The notes: generated by a model not told the origin, from the sequence alone. A stretch of 64,000 nt of DNA from Clostridiales bacterium (GCA_009911365.1 QXXF01000012.1:62001-126000), one strand, 5' to 3'. Counted from the stretch's first letter, positions 33,501 through 42,985 are shown. Numbers and translations: made by a program.

Positions 33501-34715
33501 TCAAGCGTCCGCTCCTCCGGCTTCATCGTTGGATGTCGCGTCATCTGCGCCATCATCCTGATTGGACATGTCCTCATCTGGATTCGGCTCTGAGCCTTCC
33601 TGTGACGCATCTTCTTCAGATGGCTTTTCAGCCTCATCCGGAGTCGTCTTCTTTTCTACGGTCTTGGCATTTTTGAAGATAAAATCCCCGACCTGGTTAA
33701 AGGTGAGGGCCGCTACGATATACTCGTCGATTCCCTGCCCAAAGTTCTGCTTGAAGGTCTCCTCCGTGTAGCCTGCTTGATCAATGCTGTCTTTCAGCTT
33801 TTTCGCTTCATCGTCAGAATAGCTGAGTCCTTCTTTGTCCGTGATCCAGTACATGACCATCTGCTCTTTCACATAAGCCTGCGCGGCGTCTTTATTCTGC
33901 TTGTCATAGGCTTCCTGCGAATCAATGCCGTACTGTTCCCACAGATCTTTCAGTTCCATGCCGGAGCTTTCAGCCATGGCCTGGTACTGCTCTTCGATTT
34001 CCTTCACATAACCATTAACTTCGTCTTCCGGGTATTTGAGGACTTCAGATTTTTCCATGACCTCGGTCCACAGTTCGCTGATTTTATTGCTCTTGGCCTT
34101 TTCTTCTTTTTCATCATAAATCTGCTCTTTGATGAATTCGTTATATTCCGCGACTGTCTTGACCTTGCTGTTTTTCACCACCCATGCGTCATCATACGGC
34201 GGGATGGTCTCTTTTTTCACGGAGTTGATGGTCACAGTGAACACAACGTCCTTGCCTGCCAATTCGCCGTCCCCCTGATTATAATCATCCGGGAATTTCA
34301 AGTTCAGATCCACGGTGCTGCCGATTTCTTTCCCAATGAGCCCGTCTTCAAAACCTGGGATAAAGGAACCGGAGCCTATGGTAAGGTCATATTTCTTTGC
34401 TGACCCGCCATCAAAGGTCTTGCCGCCAATCTTCCCCTCATAATCGATGTTCGCAATATCACCGCTCTCCACAGTGCCTTCTTTCACTGTTTTTGACGTC
34501 TTTGTGCCTTCTACGTTTTTCTTGACCTGGGCTTCTACCTCTTCATCGGATACCGACACGTCAATGGCTTCCATCTCCAGGCCTTTATATTGGCCGACTT
34601 TTACATATTCAGACAAATCGTACTTGCTGTAAGGCTTGTCGTTCCCGCATCCAGTCAGCCCTGTGGCAGCGACTAGACAAACGGCCAACGCAGCCGCGAT
34701 CAGTTTTTTTCTCAT
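33501..34715 (-). CDS. Extracytoplasmic trigger-factor-like FKBP peptidyl-prolyl isomerase lipoprotein
   Basis: 404-residue lipoprotein with lipobox LTGC (Cys23). It has an FKBP-type isomerase domain (GDIANIDYEGKIGGKTFDGG, GSFIPGFEDGLIGKEIG; about 85-165), then a trigger-factor-like helical C-domain, and an acidic disordered tail of about 45 residues. The ribosome-binding N-domain of true trigger factor is absent, and the lipobox places it outside the membrane. It probably helps fold or stabilise exported proteins. A TTTAAA/TAGAAT promoter pair lies just upstream. Confidence 0.82.
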   Translation of the reverse strand: MRKKLIAAALAVCLVAATGLTGCGNDKPYSKYDLSEYVKVGQYKGLEMEAIDVSVSDEEVEAQVKKNVEGTKTSKTVKEGTVESGDIANIDYEGKIGGKTFDGGSAKKYDLTIGSGSFIPGFEDGLIGKEIGSTVDLNLKFPDDYNQGDGELAGKDVVFTVTINSVKKETIPPYDDAWVVKNSKVKTVAEYNEFIKEQIYDEKEEKAKSNKISELWTEVMEKSEVLKYPEDEVNGYVKEIEEQYQAMAESSGMELKDLWEQYGIDSQEAYDKQNKDAAQAYVKEQMVMYWITDKEGLSYSDDEAKKLKDSIDQAGYTEETFKQNFGQGIDEYIVAALTFNQVGDFIFKNAKTVEKKTTPDEAEKPSEEDASQEGSEPNPDEDMSNQDDGADDATSNDEAGGADA

Positions 34716-34909
34716 CTGTTTCTCTTCCCTTTCATACTTAACTTATGATCACGTTCGATTCTATCATATTTTTCTCATGTTTAAAAGCCCCTAATCTTTG
34801 TAGACTTCCCGCTGCGCATTCTGGGACCGCTCTTGGCAGATAGCGCTCACTGCGCGTTTTACATTTTCCTTGAGAGAAAGATTCCCTGTGCTCCACTGCG
34901 AAAATGCCG

Positions 34910-35572
34910 CTACAGAGCTTTGTGGATCTTTTCCATTTTCCGATCCACCTCAGCCATGGCTCTGGCGCAGGCCTTCAGCTCCTCCTCCTCCTCTGGCGTG
35001 ATGCCACCTGATCGTTTGTATTTCAGCTCGTGCTCCAGGCTCGCCCAGGTATCCATAGCAATGGTCCTCAGCTGGATCTCCACTGGCATCAACTCAGTCT
35101 TGTCTGAAAGAAAGACCGGGATCTGCACCACGAGATGGAGGCTCCTATAACCGCTCTCTTTCGGTTCTTTTATGTAATCCGTCCTCCGCAGCAACTTGAT
35201 GTCGTCCTGCTGCAGGAGCAGGGAAGCCACGGCGTAAACATCGTCAATATAATTACAAATGACCCGGACCCCTGCCATATCAGTGATTTTGTAGATGGAT
35301 TCCATATGAATGTCCAACCCTTTTCTCTCTAGCTTTTCAAAGAGGCTCTGAGGAGATTTCAGCCTGCATTCCATATGATGGATCGGATTATAGTCGTAGC
35401 GCACTCGGAATTCATCGTCTAGGATCTCCAACTTTGTGCTCACTTCTCGGATAGCTGCGTGATACGTATTGCGCAGTAGCACGAAATTCTGAAAGTCTCC
35501 CATCAAGGGCCGCAGAGGGGCTGGTATGGACATCTCGTCCAAACGGAAATTATCCTTCTTTTCTATGATCAT
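34910..35572 (-). CDS. Small alarmone synthetase (RelQ/YjbM-type GTP pyrophosphokinase)
   Basis: 220-residue RelA/SpoT-domain protein that makes (p)ppGpp by moving pyrophosphate from ATP to GDP/GTP. Synthetase motifs are visible: DMAGVRVICNYIDDVYAVASLL, KEPKESGYRSLHLVV (the G-loop) and VEIQLRTIAMDTWASLEHELKYK. There is no HD hydrolase, TGS or ACT domain, so it is a small alarmone synthetase. ATG 35572 is preferred, nine to ten bases behind AAAGGAG; an in-frame ATG at 35596 has no good site. Confidence 0.9.
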   Translation of the reverse strand: MIIEKKDNFRLDEMSIPAPLRPLMGDFQNFVLLRNTYHAAIREVSTKLEILDDEFRVRYDYNPIHHMECRLKSPQSLFEKLERKGLDIHMESIYKITDMAGVRVICNYIDDVYAVASLLLQQDDIKLLRRTDYIKEPKESGYRSLHLVVQIPVFLSDKTELMPVEIQLRTIAMDTWASLEHELKYKRSGGITPEEEEELKACARAMAEVDRKMEKIHKAL

Positions 35573-35810
35573 GTGTTCTGTGTACTCCTTTTGCATTTTC
35601 CATTATTTCTTTTTATTTTACAATAGTTTTTTAGGTTTTGTATGGAAAATTTCTTAAATTATTCTTAAAGTGGGATTTATTTTGCTCCCTTGCATATGGC
35701 TCCTGTTTCTTTTATAATGTTACGCGTCACGTAAATCTGGATTTTGTTGGAACTTTTAAACCAGAAAGTGCCATGAGTTCCAAATCTATTATTATAAGGA
35801 AGGTATTACA

Positions 35811-36911
35811 ATGAAAAAAGTATTGATTCTGGTCATAGACGGCTGCGCGCCGGAATATCTGACAAAGGAGACTGCTCCTGCGATTTACAGGCTGGCCGCG
35901 GAGCCGGGTTCTTTTGCCAAGACTGCGCAAGGCGCTGTCCCTACTGTCACCAATGTGAACCACGCCTGCATTTTATCCGGATGTTTCCCGGAAGACACCC
36001 ATGTGGTGGGAAATTATTATTATCGCCCTGAAACTGGCGAGCAGGGCTTCATCGAGGCCAGAGGCTTTATGAAAGCACCTACGATTTTGGAAAAATATCA
36101 AGCCGCAGGCAAAACCACCGCCCTTCTCACGGTGAAAGGAAAGATCCTGGAGGTCTTTGGAAATGGCGTGGATCTTGGCATCAGTGTCCAGGATCCAGAT
36201 GAAAAGCTACTTTCCAAACTAGGGCTGCCTATGCCGCCAGAAGTGCAAAGCCCAGGCAGCAGCCAATGGATCTTTCAGGCTGCTTATCAGTGTATTGAAA
36301 AGGAAAGCCCGGACCTGGTCTACTGTACGACTAATGATTTTGTCATGCACCACTATGGGCCAAAAACACCGCAGGCCCGGGAGCAGATCCAGGCTTTGGA
36401 TGAGGCGGTTAGCCGGATCCACGATCTGGAACCGGAACGGGAAATTTACATTACTGCTGACCATGGCATGAACCAAAAGACAACCCTTATCAACCTCCAG
36501 GCCATCGCGGATCAGGCTGGCTTTCACATGGTCTGTGTGCCGCCTTTGAAAGACCGTTATATTGAAAACCATATTTATCAGGAAGGCGGGATCTTGTATC
36601 TATATCTGCGGGAGCCTTCTGAGGAATCCGCTATATTGGAGCTGGTTTCTTCTCAGGAAGCGGTAGAACAGGTCCTGCCCGCAAAAGAGGCCGCCGAGCT
36701 CTACCATTTGCCAGAAAATGAGATCGGAGATTATGTGGCTTTTGCGGCGCAAGATCATGCCTTTGGAGAGGTGGAAAATTTCATCCTTCATACGGATCAG
36801 GTCAGGACTCATGGCTCCCTTTATGAACGGACCGTGCCGCTCATTGCCATCAACAGCGGCGCAGCGGCTGATCAATATCAGTACAGCAAAGATATCGTTC
36901 ATTATCTCTGA
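35811..36911 (+). CDS. Alkaline-phosphatase-superfamily phosphodiesterase/hydrolase
   Basis: 366-residue metal-dependent hydrolase of the nucleotide pyrophosphatase/phosphonoacetate hydrolase group. MKKVLILVIDGCAPEYL holds the first metal-binding Asp, AVPTVTNVNHACILSGCFP the nucleophile Thr, and later FVMHHYGPKTPQA and YITADHGMN the remaining Asp/His ligands. It has no signal peptide, so it acts in the cytoplasm. The substrate could be a phosphonate, phospholipid or nucleotide diester. An AAGGAAGG site precedes ATG 35811. Confidence 0.82.
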   Translation: MKKVLILVIDGCAPEYLTKETAPAIYRLAAEPGSFAKTAQGAVPTVTNVNHACILSGCFPEDTHVVGNYYYRPETGEQGFIEARGFMKAPTILEKYQAAGKTTALLTVKGKILEVFGNGVDLGISVQDPDEKLLSKLGLPMPPEVQSPGSSQWIFQAAYQCIEKESPDLVYCTTNDFVMHHYGPKTPQAREQIQALDEAVSRIHDLEPEREIYITADHGMNQKTTLINLQAIADQAGFHMVCVPPLKDRYIENHIYQEGGILYLYLREPSEESAILELVSSQEAVEQVLPAKEAAELYHLPENEIGDYVAFAAQDHAFGEVENFILHTDQVRTHGSLYERTVPLIAINSGAAADQYQYSKDIVHYL

Positions 36912-37019
36912 TGGAAGAACATGTGCCGTATCCGTCCTTTTATGAATTTTATAGCAAATTAATATATTTTATAAACAATATAATTATATCATTATGGCAA
37001 TTAAATGCTTTTATTTGCC

Positions 37020-37048
37020 TTGATTTTAAGCAAATTATGTACTATAAT
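37020..37048 (+). promoter_or_regulatory. Strong promoter of the 36-residue peptide gene
   Basis: TTGATT (37020-37025), a 17-bp spacer and a perfect TATAAT (37043-37048). Transcription would start near 37055, about 36 bases before the ATG. Confidence 0.75.
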
Positions 37049-37090
37049 GAATGTAACATCAAAATTCAAATTTAGGAAAAGAGGGATATT

Positions 37091-37201
37091 ATGAAAGCTG
37101 CTAAGAAGAGCATTATTGAAACATTCAAGTCCATGAAACATCAATTAGGTGTTTGTGCGGAATTGATCGATGAATGTGTACAGCAAGGAACTATCAAGTA
37201 G
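37091..37201 (+). CDS. 36-residue peptide in its own transcription unit
   Basis: Encodes MKAAKKSIIETFKSMK followed by HQLGVCAELIDECVQQGTIK: a basic, amphipathic N-terminal half and an acidic half with two Cys. It has no membrane segment, leader Gly-Gly or known peptide signature. A consensus promoter, a GAGGGA site and a strong terminator (37238-37276) frame it exactly, which argues for real, probably high expression. It might instead be a small RNA with an incidental frame. The family is not recognised. Confidence 0.6.
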   Translation: MKAAKKSIIETFKSMKHQLGVCAELIDECVQQGTIK

Positions 37202-37237
37202 CAAATGTTCCAAAACAAATATAGCCTTATATTTTTT

Positions 37238-37280
37238 CCGGCAAGGTCATACTCATGTATTCCCTTGCCGGTTTTTATTT
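37238..37280 (+). terminator. Terminator of the small-peptide unit
   Basis: CCGGCAAGG (37238-37246) pairs with CCTTGCCGG (37263-37271), followed by TTTTTATTT. The reverse strand lacks a T-tract, so it serves the rightward unit. Confidence 0.88.
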
Positions 37281-37282
37281 GG

Positions 37283-37585
37283 TCATTGATTTAATATGGC
37301 AGCGGCCTCTGCGCCTGTCATGCCCACGGCTACTCCTAGTTCTGCTGCTTGCGGAGTCACGGATTTAACTGGATTCTTCAAAATCTCTTCAAAATTGCTG
37401 CCGCTGACAATGGCTGCCGCATCGCCAAAGGTTTCGGCGGCTGGCTGATTGAGATAACCGCACATGATGTACCCTTTTTCACAGAGAAGCAAGAGCAGAT
37501 TGGGATGTCCTTCGCCTCCTGGATGCATCACGCCAACACCCTGGACAGCTTTTCCGTTCACTGTCAGTTGTTCGATTTGTACCAT
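37283..37585 (-). CDS. DUF1805 (YunC-like) protein
   Basis: 100-residue soluble protein: the N-terminal VQIEQLTVNGKAVQGVGV and the segment LLLLLCEKGYIMCGYLN with two Cys are typical of DUF1805/YunC. No reaction is established. A GGGAGGAAG site precedes the start at 37585. It is the last gene leftward before the small-peptide terminator. Confidence 0.82.
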   Translation of the reverse strand: MVQIEQLTVNGKAVQGVGVMHPGGEGHPNLLLLLCEKGYIMCGYLNQPAAETFGDAAAIVSGSNFEEILKNPVKSVTPQAAELGVAVGMTGAEAAAILNQ

Positions 37586-37650
37586 GTTTTCTTCCTCCCT
37601 TTTACTGAACGCTGGCTGAAACGCAAATCGATTTTCAGCTACGTCCTCGT

Positions 37651-39786
37651 TTATTTTGTGATCTTTACCGTTCTTTTTTGTCCTTTGCTCTTGAACAGTT
37701 TTTTGTATTGTTTCAGTTTAGAACTTGGGACTTTGATTTTTGCTTTCTTGTAGATGTCTTTCAGAGCGTTTTTCCCCACTTTCGTCAGCTTTTTAGATTT
37801 GACGGTGATGATTTTCAGTTTTTTCGCACCGGAAAAAGCTTCCTTGCCAATGGAAGAAATATTGGTCCCAACTACTGCTGCGGTCAGCTTTTTCTTGTTT
37901 TTCAGCGCTTTGTCACTAACCTGGGTGATCTTGAAGGATGCGCCCTGAATATTCACTTTGCTTCCGATAGTCACCTTTGCCTGGTCTTTTACTACTCCGG
38001 CAAAGGCCGCGGTCCCTGTGCCGTTAGTCTTTGGGCTGACGATTTTGTATTTATAATTGCCCACCGTGTAGGTCTGGCCTTTTTTACACTGCTTCTTTGC
38101 CAAGGCCTTCTGATTGATGGTCACGCCGCAGTCTGCGCAAATGGTTTTCTGGAGGCCGGCCTTCACAAAATTAGGCTGCGCGGTGCTGGTTTTGGCGCGT
38201 TGGTGCCCAGTGGCTGGTATGGTCGTTACCTTTGTGTCTTTGCAGCGGCCGCAGGTTTGTATCTCGCATCCAGCAGTTGTGCAGGTGGCGGCTATTTTTG
38301 AAGTCGCTTGGTAGCTGTGGCCTAGGGCAGGTAATATCTCACTCTGTGTTTTGCCGCATTTAGCACAGATTTGTTTTCGCATGCCCACACCTTCACAAGT
38401 CGCGGCCTCGGTTATCCAGTTACCATAACTATGCCCACACAAATCTATATCTTTGTTTGTTGTTTCCTCATTGGGACTCTTTGCGATTCCATAGGTCAAA
38501 TCGCCATATTGGCTGATTTTGAAGCCGTAAAGATATCCGACACCTCTTTCATCCTCAGTCAGCGAATAAACCACGTCGTCATTTGTGCCATCACAACTCA
38601 TTCTATGCACTTCTGTAGGAAGCACATAATAAATGTCGTCTTCGTAAAGGGAAAAGCCGCTGTAATTGCTCTGCCAGTAACCCGAATCATTATTCCAAAC
38701 ATTCCATTTTTCTATCAACTTTTTCACTTCCTTTGACTCAGTCAAGCCCGATGCGCTGCCTTGATACTGCGTAATGGTTCCCGCATTGTTCCCATACCAA
38801 TATCCGTCTGAGTAACCAAAAGGATTGTCAATGCTGTTCCAAAAATAAGCGTCGTAGGAAGTGTCTGAAGCCGTACTGTCATTTTGTCTGCCTGTGTACA
38901 CATAGTCATCGGCAGCATGGCTTGGGTCTCCCGTCTCAGATTTAAACGAATTTGTGCTTTTTAATAGGTATTTATGCCTTGCCCTACCAAGCCGATCTGT
39001 AAGAGGGTCATTCCAGGTAGTGTCCACATGATACCAAGAACCGTTCACATTTACCAAGTTCCACGCATGGTTCAGACTTTGGCTCGTTACTAGTTCGCAG
39101 TTCACGTTTGCCTGATCCATCAGTTCCAAAAATGCTAAGGCATATCCCTGACACACGGCTGTTTTATTTACAAAAGCGTCATATGCGCTATGCTTTGTGA
39201 GACCGGAATCATAAGCGCAATGAACGGCCAGATAATCATTTGCGTACAGCGCTTTTTCTAAAGCTGACCAATTTGTGTCCATGGACTTTACAATGGCGTT
39301 CACTTCTGTATCATATGCCGCCAGCATTTTAGAAACATTGGCTGGCGTGTCGGTTAAAGTAAAGGTCAAATTATAAACATTATCACCAGCATAGCTATAA
39401 GAAAAGCTATTTTTAACATAAAAATAGCTTGGATGCGTATTGAGAAAATCTGTAACTTTCTGCTCGACCTCGGTTCCCAGAACGCCGCATGCCGACACAT
39501 CGATGGTCACTTTGTTTTCGCTATTTGCCGCTTGATAATTATCCAGCCCCGCTTTTACTGTTGCCTCAAAGTCAGCCCCGCTTCTTGCTTGGGTCCTTTT
39601 ATCAACGCTTATCTCTTCCTGCTCTGTCAGCAGATCCCCGTTTTGCAAGATCCCATCAGGATGCGCAGTCTCCGTTTTCATAGTCTCCGCTTTTACTGGC
39701 CGGCTGGCTGCGCCGCATAATAGCAAGGCGAAAAACATTGCTGTCAGAATCATAATCACATGATGTTTTGTTCTGATTCGTTCCAT
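37651..39786 (-). CDS. Secreted transglutaminase-like protein with BspA-type repeats
   Basis: 711-residue exported protein. A signal peptide (about 1-33, ending near RPVKAET) is followed by a transglutaminase-like domain with the catalytic triad visible as TAVCQGYALAF, LNHAWNLVNVNGSWYHVDTTWND. Next come a region of unknown type (about 300-450) and about three Cys-pair units (CGHSYGNW..., CAKCGKTQSEILPALGHSY, CGRCKDTKVTTIPATGH). The Lys-rich C-terminus carries short leucine-rich surface repeats (AFSGAKKLKIITV). It probably remodels or attaches to the cell surface. Confidence 0.82.
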   Translation of the reverse strand: MERIRTKHHVIMILTAMFFALLLCGAASRPVKAETMKTETAHPDGILQNGDLLTEQEEISVDKRTQARSGADFEATVKAGLDNYQAANSENKVTIDVSACGVLGTEVEQKVTDFLNTHPSYFYVKNSFSYSYAGDNVYNLTFTLTDTPANVSKMLAAYDTEVNAIVKSMDTNWSALEKALYANDYLAVHCAYDSGLTKHSAYDAFVNKTAVCQGYALAFLELMDQANVNCELVTSQSLNHAWNLVNVNGSWYHVDTTWNDPLTDRLGRARHKYLLKSTNSFKSETGDPSHAADDYVYTGRQNDSTASDTSYDAYFWNSIDNPFGYSDGYWYGNNAGTITQYQGSASGLTESKEVKKLIEKWNVWNNDSGYWQSNYSGFSLYEDDIYYVLPTEVHRMSCDGTNDDVVYSLTEDERGVGYLYGFKISQYGDLTYGIAKSPNEETTNKDIDLCGHSYGNWITEAATCEGVGMRKQICAKCGKTQSEILPALGHSYQATSKIAATCTTAGCEIQTCGRCKDTKVTTIPATGHQRAKTSTAQPNFVKAGLQKTICADCGVTINQKALAKKQCKKGQTYTVGNYKYKIVSPKTNGTGTAAFAGVVKDQAKVTIGSKVNIQGASFKITQVSDKALKNKKKLTAAVVGTNISSIGKEAFSGAKKLKIITVKSKKLTKVGKNALKDIYKKAKIKVPSSKLKQYKKLFKSKGQKRTVKITK

Positions 39787-39897
39787 AATTTATCACTATC
39801 CTTCCTTTCTTGGTTCCAGTCGATTTTTATGCATTCATCATACCATATTTTTCGGAAAATTCAACTCGATTTGGCGGAAGGCATGAAAATTAAATTT

Positions 39898-40065
39898 TCA
39901 ATATCCTATGATTTTCGAATTTGTTGGCGTGGTAACTCCCGTTGTCTTATCAACTTTTAAAAATTGATTGCCTGATAAACAGCCTGCCTGCGCTGAGCCG
40001 GTGTTTATTGACGTTATGTTTACTGAGTATCCAGCTTTATCGTAAAACAAGGCTGCCCCATGCTT
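39898..40065 (-). pseudogene. Possible gene remnant downstream of the kinase-like gene
   Basis: The gap 39787-40081 holds no intact gene. A minus-strand frame of about 55 codons reads GAALFYDKAGYSVNITSI and NTGSAQAGCLSGNQFLKVDK before a stop at 39898. It has no start codon with a ribosome binding site and runs out of frame into the kinase-like gene, so it looks like the C-terminal scrap of a lost secreted or structural protein. Chance is possible. Confidence 0.25.
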
Positions 40066-40081
40066 GAGAAGAGAGGCAGGT

Positions 40082-40723
40082 CTATTTCTTGAGTTCCGGG
40101 AACCTAGTTTCTATGTAATTCAGCAAGATCTCTTTGATCTGTTCATCTTGAAACGGCGTTGTGTCCAGCACAAAATCGTACTCCTGCAAGTCCAGCCATT
40201 TCTTACCTGTAAAGGTATGATAATACCTAGCCCGATCACGGTCTTCGTGCTCGATATGCTTTTGCTCCTTTGCCTTGTTGATCGGCTTGCCTAAGGTCTG
40301 CTCCAGGCGAGCGATGCGGGCATCCATGTCAGCCTGCAAAAAAATACTAGTGTGTTTTTCATAATGGCGGAACAAATGAGATGCGCAACGCCCAATGATG
40401 ACGCAAGGGCCTTCTTCCGCAGCTTCCCGCATAATCTGCGCCTGCGTCTCAAACAGCTGCTTGCTGGTAGGAACGTACCACGCGTCTGCCACATATGGCA
40501 TATCATATACAGCGGTCTGTGCCAATGCCGTCCATATGGAAGTGTTTCGCTCATCGACAAATTCCAGGTTTTCCTCTGCCATTTCCATCCGTTCCGCAGC
40601 CTTCACCAGGATCTCTTTATCAATATACCGGAACCCATAATGATCGGCCATGGCTTTTCCCATGGCTGATCCGCCGCTACCCAGCTGCCGCCCAATTGTG
40701 ATTACATGATGTTCTCTTTTCAA
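40082..40723 (-). CDS. Cytidylate-kinase-like family protein
   Basis: 213-residue P-loop kinase with ITIGRQLGSGGSAMGKAMADHYG at the N-terminus, FRYIDKEIL, and CVIIGRCASHLFRH in the middle. This branch (often labelled cytidylate kinase-like) has an altered P-loop with extra Gly/Ser and differs from the genuine Cmk at 30148-30801. The substrate is unknown. It is monocistronic or last after the MFS gene, 41 bases downstream of it. Confidence 0.82.
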   Translation of the reverse strand: MKREHHVITIGRQLGSGGSAMGKAMADHYGFRYIDKEILVKAAERMEMAEENLEFVDERNTSIWTALAQTAVYDMPYVADAWYVPTSKQLFETQAQIMREAAEEGPCVIIGRCASHLFRHYEKHTSIFLQADMDARIARLEQTLGKPINKAKEQKHIEHEDRDRARYYHTFTGKKWLDLQEYDFVLDTTPFQDEQIKEILLNYIETRFPELKK

Positions 40724-40764
40724 TTTTATCTGCCTCCCGCATCTAGTTTAACACGTTTTTCCAA

Positions 40765-42189
40765 TCAATCACAGAAAATATCATCTGTCTGTTTTTCTTT
40801 TTTCACGAAGAGAACCGCCATGACCAGTGCCACAGCACTGAGACCTGCGGCCACGCCAAAGGCAGCGTGCATCCCACTCAAGGTCGCTTCCAATGTACCG
40901 GCCTCCTTGTTCCATGCTGTGATAATTGCCATAATGGTGATTAAAATAGCCGTACCAATGGAACCCGCGACTTGGCGGACCGTATTGTTAATGGCGCTCC
41001 CATGAGCGATCATCCTGTTTTCCAGCGCATTGAGACCCCAGGTGGTCAAAGGCATGTTCACCAAGGAAAGCCCAAACATGCGGACCGTGTAGATCATGCA
41101 CAAAAAGCCAAAGCTCCAGGTCTCATCCATAACCACAAAGAACCCGGAAAACGCTGTCATGATGCTCAGGCCAATAAGCGCAATCCCTCGAGGCCCAAAG
41201 CGGTCGAACAAATTGCCTGTGACAGGACTCATGATCCCCATAACGATCGCTCCGGGAAGCATGACCAGTCCGGACTGCATAGCAGTGAAACGCAGCACGT
41301 TCTGCATGTAAATAGGCATAATGATCGTACCAGCGATCAGAGCTGCGTTCACGATCATGCCAATGATGGTCGCATATGTAAAGACCCGGTTCCGCAGGAC
41401 ATGCAGTTCTAAAAGCGGCATATCCAGGCAAAGCTGCCTTCTGATAAAGATCATCAGGAACACCGCACCTACAGCTAGCGGCACTAAAGTCAGCGCATGG
41501 ATCCACCCATAGCTGCCAGCAGCACTGAATCCATACAACAGTCCACCAAATCCCAATGTGGAATAGATCACAGAGCAAATATCCAACTTTCTTTTGGTGA
41601 TCTCTCCTACATTTTCCAGCAGAAAGAATCCTAAAACCACATCGACCGCCGCCAAAGGCGCAATCACTAGAAAAATACTATTCCATCCCCAGCTGTCCAC
41701 TGCCCATCCTGCCAGAGTCGGACCAATGGCTGGCGCGAAGGCGATAACAATGCCCACGGTCCCCATGGCCGAGCCTCTCTTTTCCCTAGGAAACAACAGT
41801 AAAATAACAGTCTGTATCATAGGCATCAAGATCCCCGCTGCCATGGCCTGCAGAATGCGGGCCACCAAAAGCACCCAAAAAGTAGGTGCCACTCCCGCAA
41901 TGGCCGTTCCCGCAGTGAATAAGATCATGGAACTGAGAAAAAGCTGCCGAGTTGTGAAACGATCGATAAAATATGCTGTGATCGGGATCATGATTCCGTT
42001 TACCAGCATAAAAGCGGTGGTCAGCCATTGCCCCTCTACCGCAGTGATTCCCATATCCCGCATAATACTTGGCAGGGCGGGCGAAAGGATCGTTTGATTC
42101 AAGACCGCGATAAACGCGCCGGAGAGCATGACCCCAATGATCACCGTTCGCTTTCTGTCTTCTGTTTGTTTGTGTGCGTGTTCATCCAT
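40765..42189 (-). CDS. MFS multidrug transporter, DHA2 (EmrB/QacA) family
   Basis: 474-residue transporter with about fourteen membrane segments. Motif A-like and motif C-like regions are present (ITAYFIDRFTTRQLF; GTVGIVIAFAPAIGPTLAGW), and the start reads SGAFIAVLNQTILSPALPSI, typical of DHA2 drug/proton antiporters. It overlaps the TetR-family gene upstream by eight bases, so regulator and pump are one operon and the pump is probably de-repressed by its substrate. Confidence 0.9.
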   Translation of the reverse strand: MDEHAHKQTEDRKRTVIIGVMLSGAFIAVLNQTILSPALPSIMRDMGITAVEGQWLTTAFMLVNGIMIPITAYFIDRFTTRQLFLSSMILFTAGTAIAGVAPTFWVLLVARILQAMAAGILMPMIQTVILLLFPREKRGSAMGTVGIVIAFAPAIGPTLAGWAVDSWGWNSIFLVIAPLAAVDVVLGFFLLENVGEITKRKLDICSVIYSTLGFGGLLYGFSAAGSYGWIHALTLVPLAVGAVFLMIFIRRQLCLDMPLLELHVLRNRVFTYATIIGMIVNAALIAGTIIMPIYMQNVLRFTAMQSGLVMLPGAIVMGIMSPVTGNLFDRFGPRGIALIGLSIMTAFSGFFVVMDETWSFGFLCMIYTVRMFGLSLVNMPLTTWGLNALENRMIAHGSAINNTVRQVAGSIGTAILITIMAIITAWNKEAGTLEATLSGMHAAFGVAAGLSAVALVMAVLFVKKEKQTDDIFCD

Positions 42190-42985
42190 GTGTTACCCCT
42201 TCTTTCTGTTCTAACTCCTTTAATTCTGTCAGTAAAGCTTCCGCGGCTTTCAGTTTGTCTGCTCTTCCAGTTTTTTCATAATCCTCCAAAGCAAGCTTTA
42301 AATCCCGTGTCAACCGCTTTTTGCGGAGAACTGGCCGCAGCTCCTGCTCTTCATGCTTTACCGCACGGCGAAGCTCTTCCAGCTGCTCCTGGGTCATGAG
42401 CGGTGCTTTTCCGACCCTTTTTTCTAAAATCGCTTCCAAGCTGTCTACAATAAAATCCGCAATAGCGTTCTCGTTCATTTCCACGATGTTTTCTTTGGCC
42501 ACCAGATGGATCTCCTTGATCAGCCCATTCAGGTTGATGGTAAGCTCAAAAGCCAAGGGCTCGCTCTCAACGTTAAAGCAACGCATAATGATCGCCGCAA
42601 ATAGTTCCATCACGCCAAAATGATTTCTATGGATAGCAGGCAAATACTTTTCCCGCTGCTGTGGTGTCAAGGAAACATGCAGTTCGCTCAGGAAACGGTT
42701 GCGTTCAGAAAAGTTTTCCATCCGCGCCAAAATGCTCCGGCGTAGCGTGTCCCGGGAAAAGGTTTCTTCCTCTGCCAAAATGTTTTCTACCTTAAGCCGC
42801 ATTTGCTCCATCAGATAGACGGCCACCAGCATGGCCAGATTTTCTTTTGACTCAAAGAATTTGTACAGCGTGGCTTTGGAAACATTGCATCGCTCAGCGA
42901 TATCCTGCATGGAAGCATTTGGATATCCCTTTTCCAGAAAAAGCGTCAAAGCCGCTTCTATGATATGCTGTTTTTTCAGTTCCAT
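42182..42985 (-). CDS. TetR/AcrR-family regulator
   Basis: 267-residue repressor with an N-terminal helix-turn-helix (IIEAALTLFLEKGYPNASMQDIAERCNVSKATLYKFF split over about 8-45). It is longer than most TetR proteins (about 200): the last 70 residues form a Glu/Lys-rich helical extension, perhaps a coiled coil. ATG 42985 lies behind AAGGGGAAG; a TTG six codons upstream is rejected. It is followed by the overlapping MFS gene and probably represses its own promoter, which has a dyad around the -10. Confidence 0.85.
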   Translation of the reverse strand: MELKKQHIIEAALTLFLEKGYPNASMQDIAERCNVSKATLYKFFESKENLAMLVAVYLMEQMRLKVENILAEEETFSRDTLRRSILARMENFSERNRFLSELHVSLTPQQREKYLPAIHRNHFGVMELFAAIIMRCFNVESEPLAFELTINLNGLIKEIHLVAKENIVEMNENAIADFIVDSLEAILEKRVGKAPLMTQEQLEELRRAVKHEEQELRPVLRKKRLTRDLKLALEDYEKTGRADKLKAAEALLTELKELEQKEGVTHG

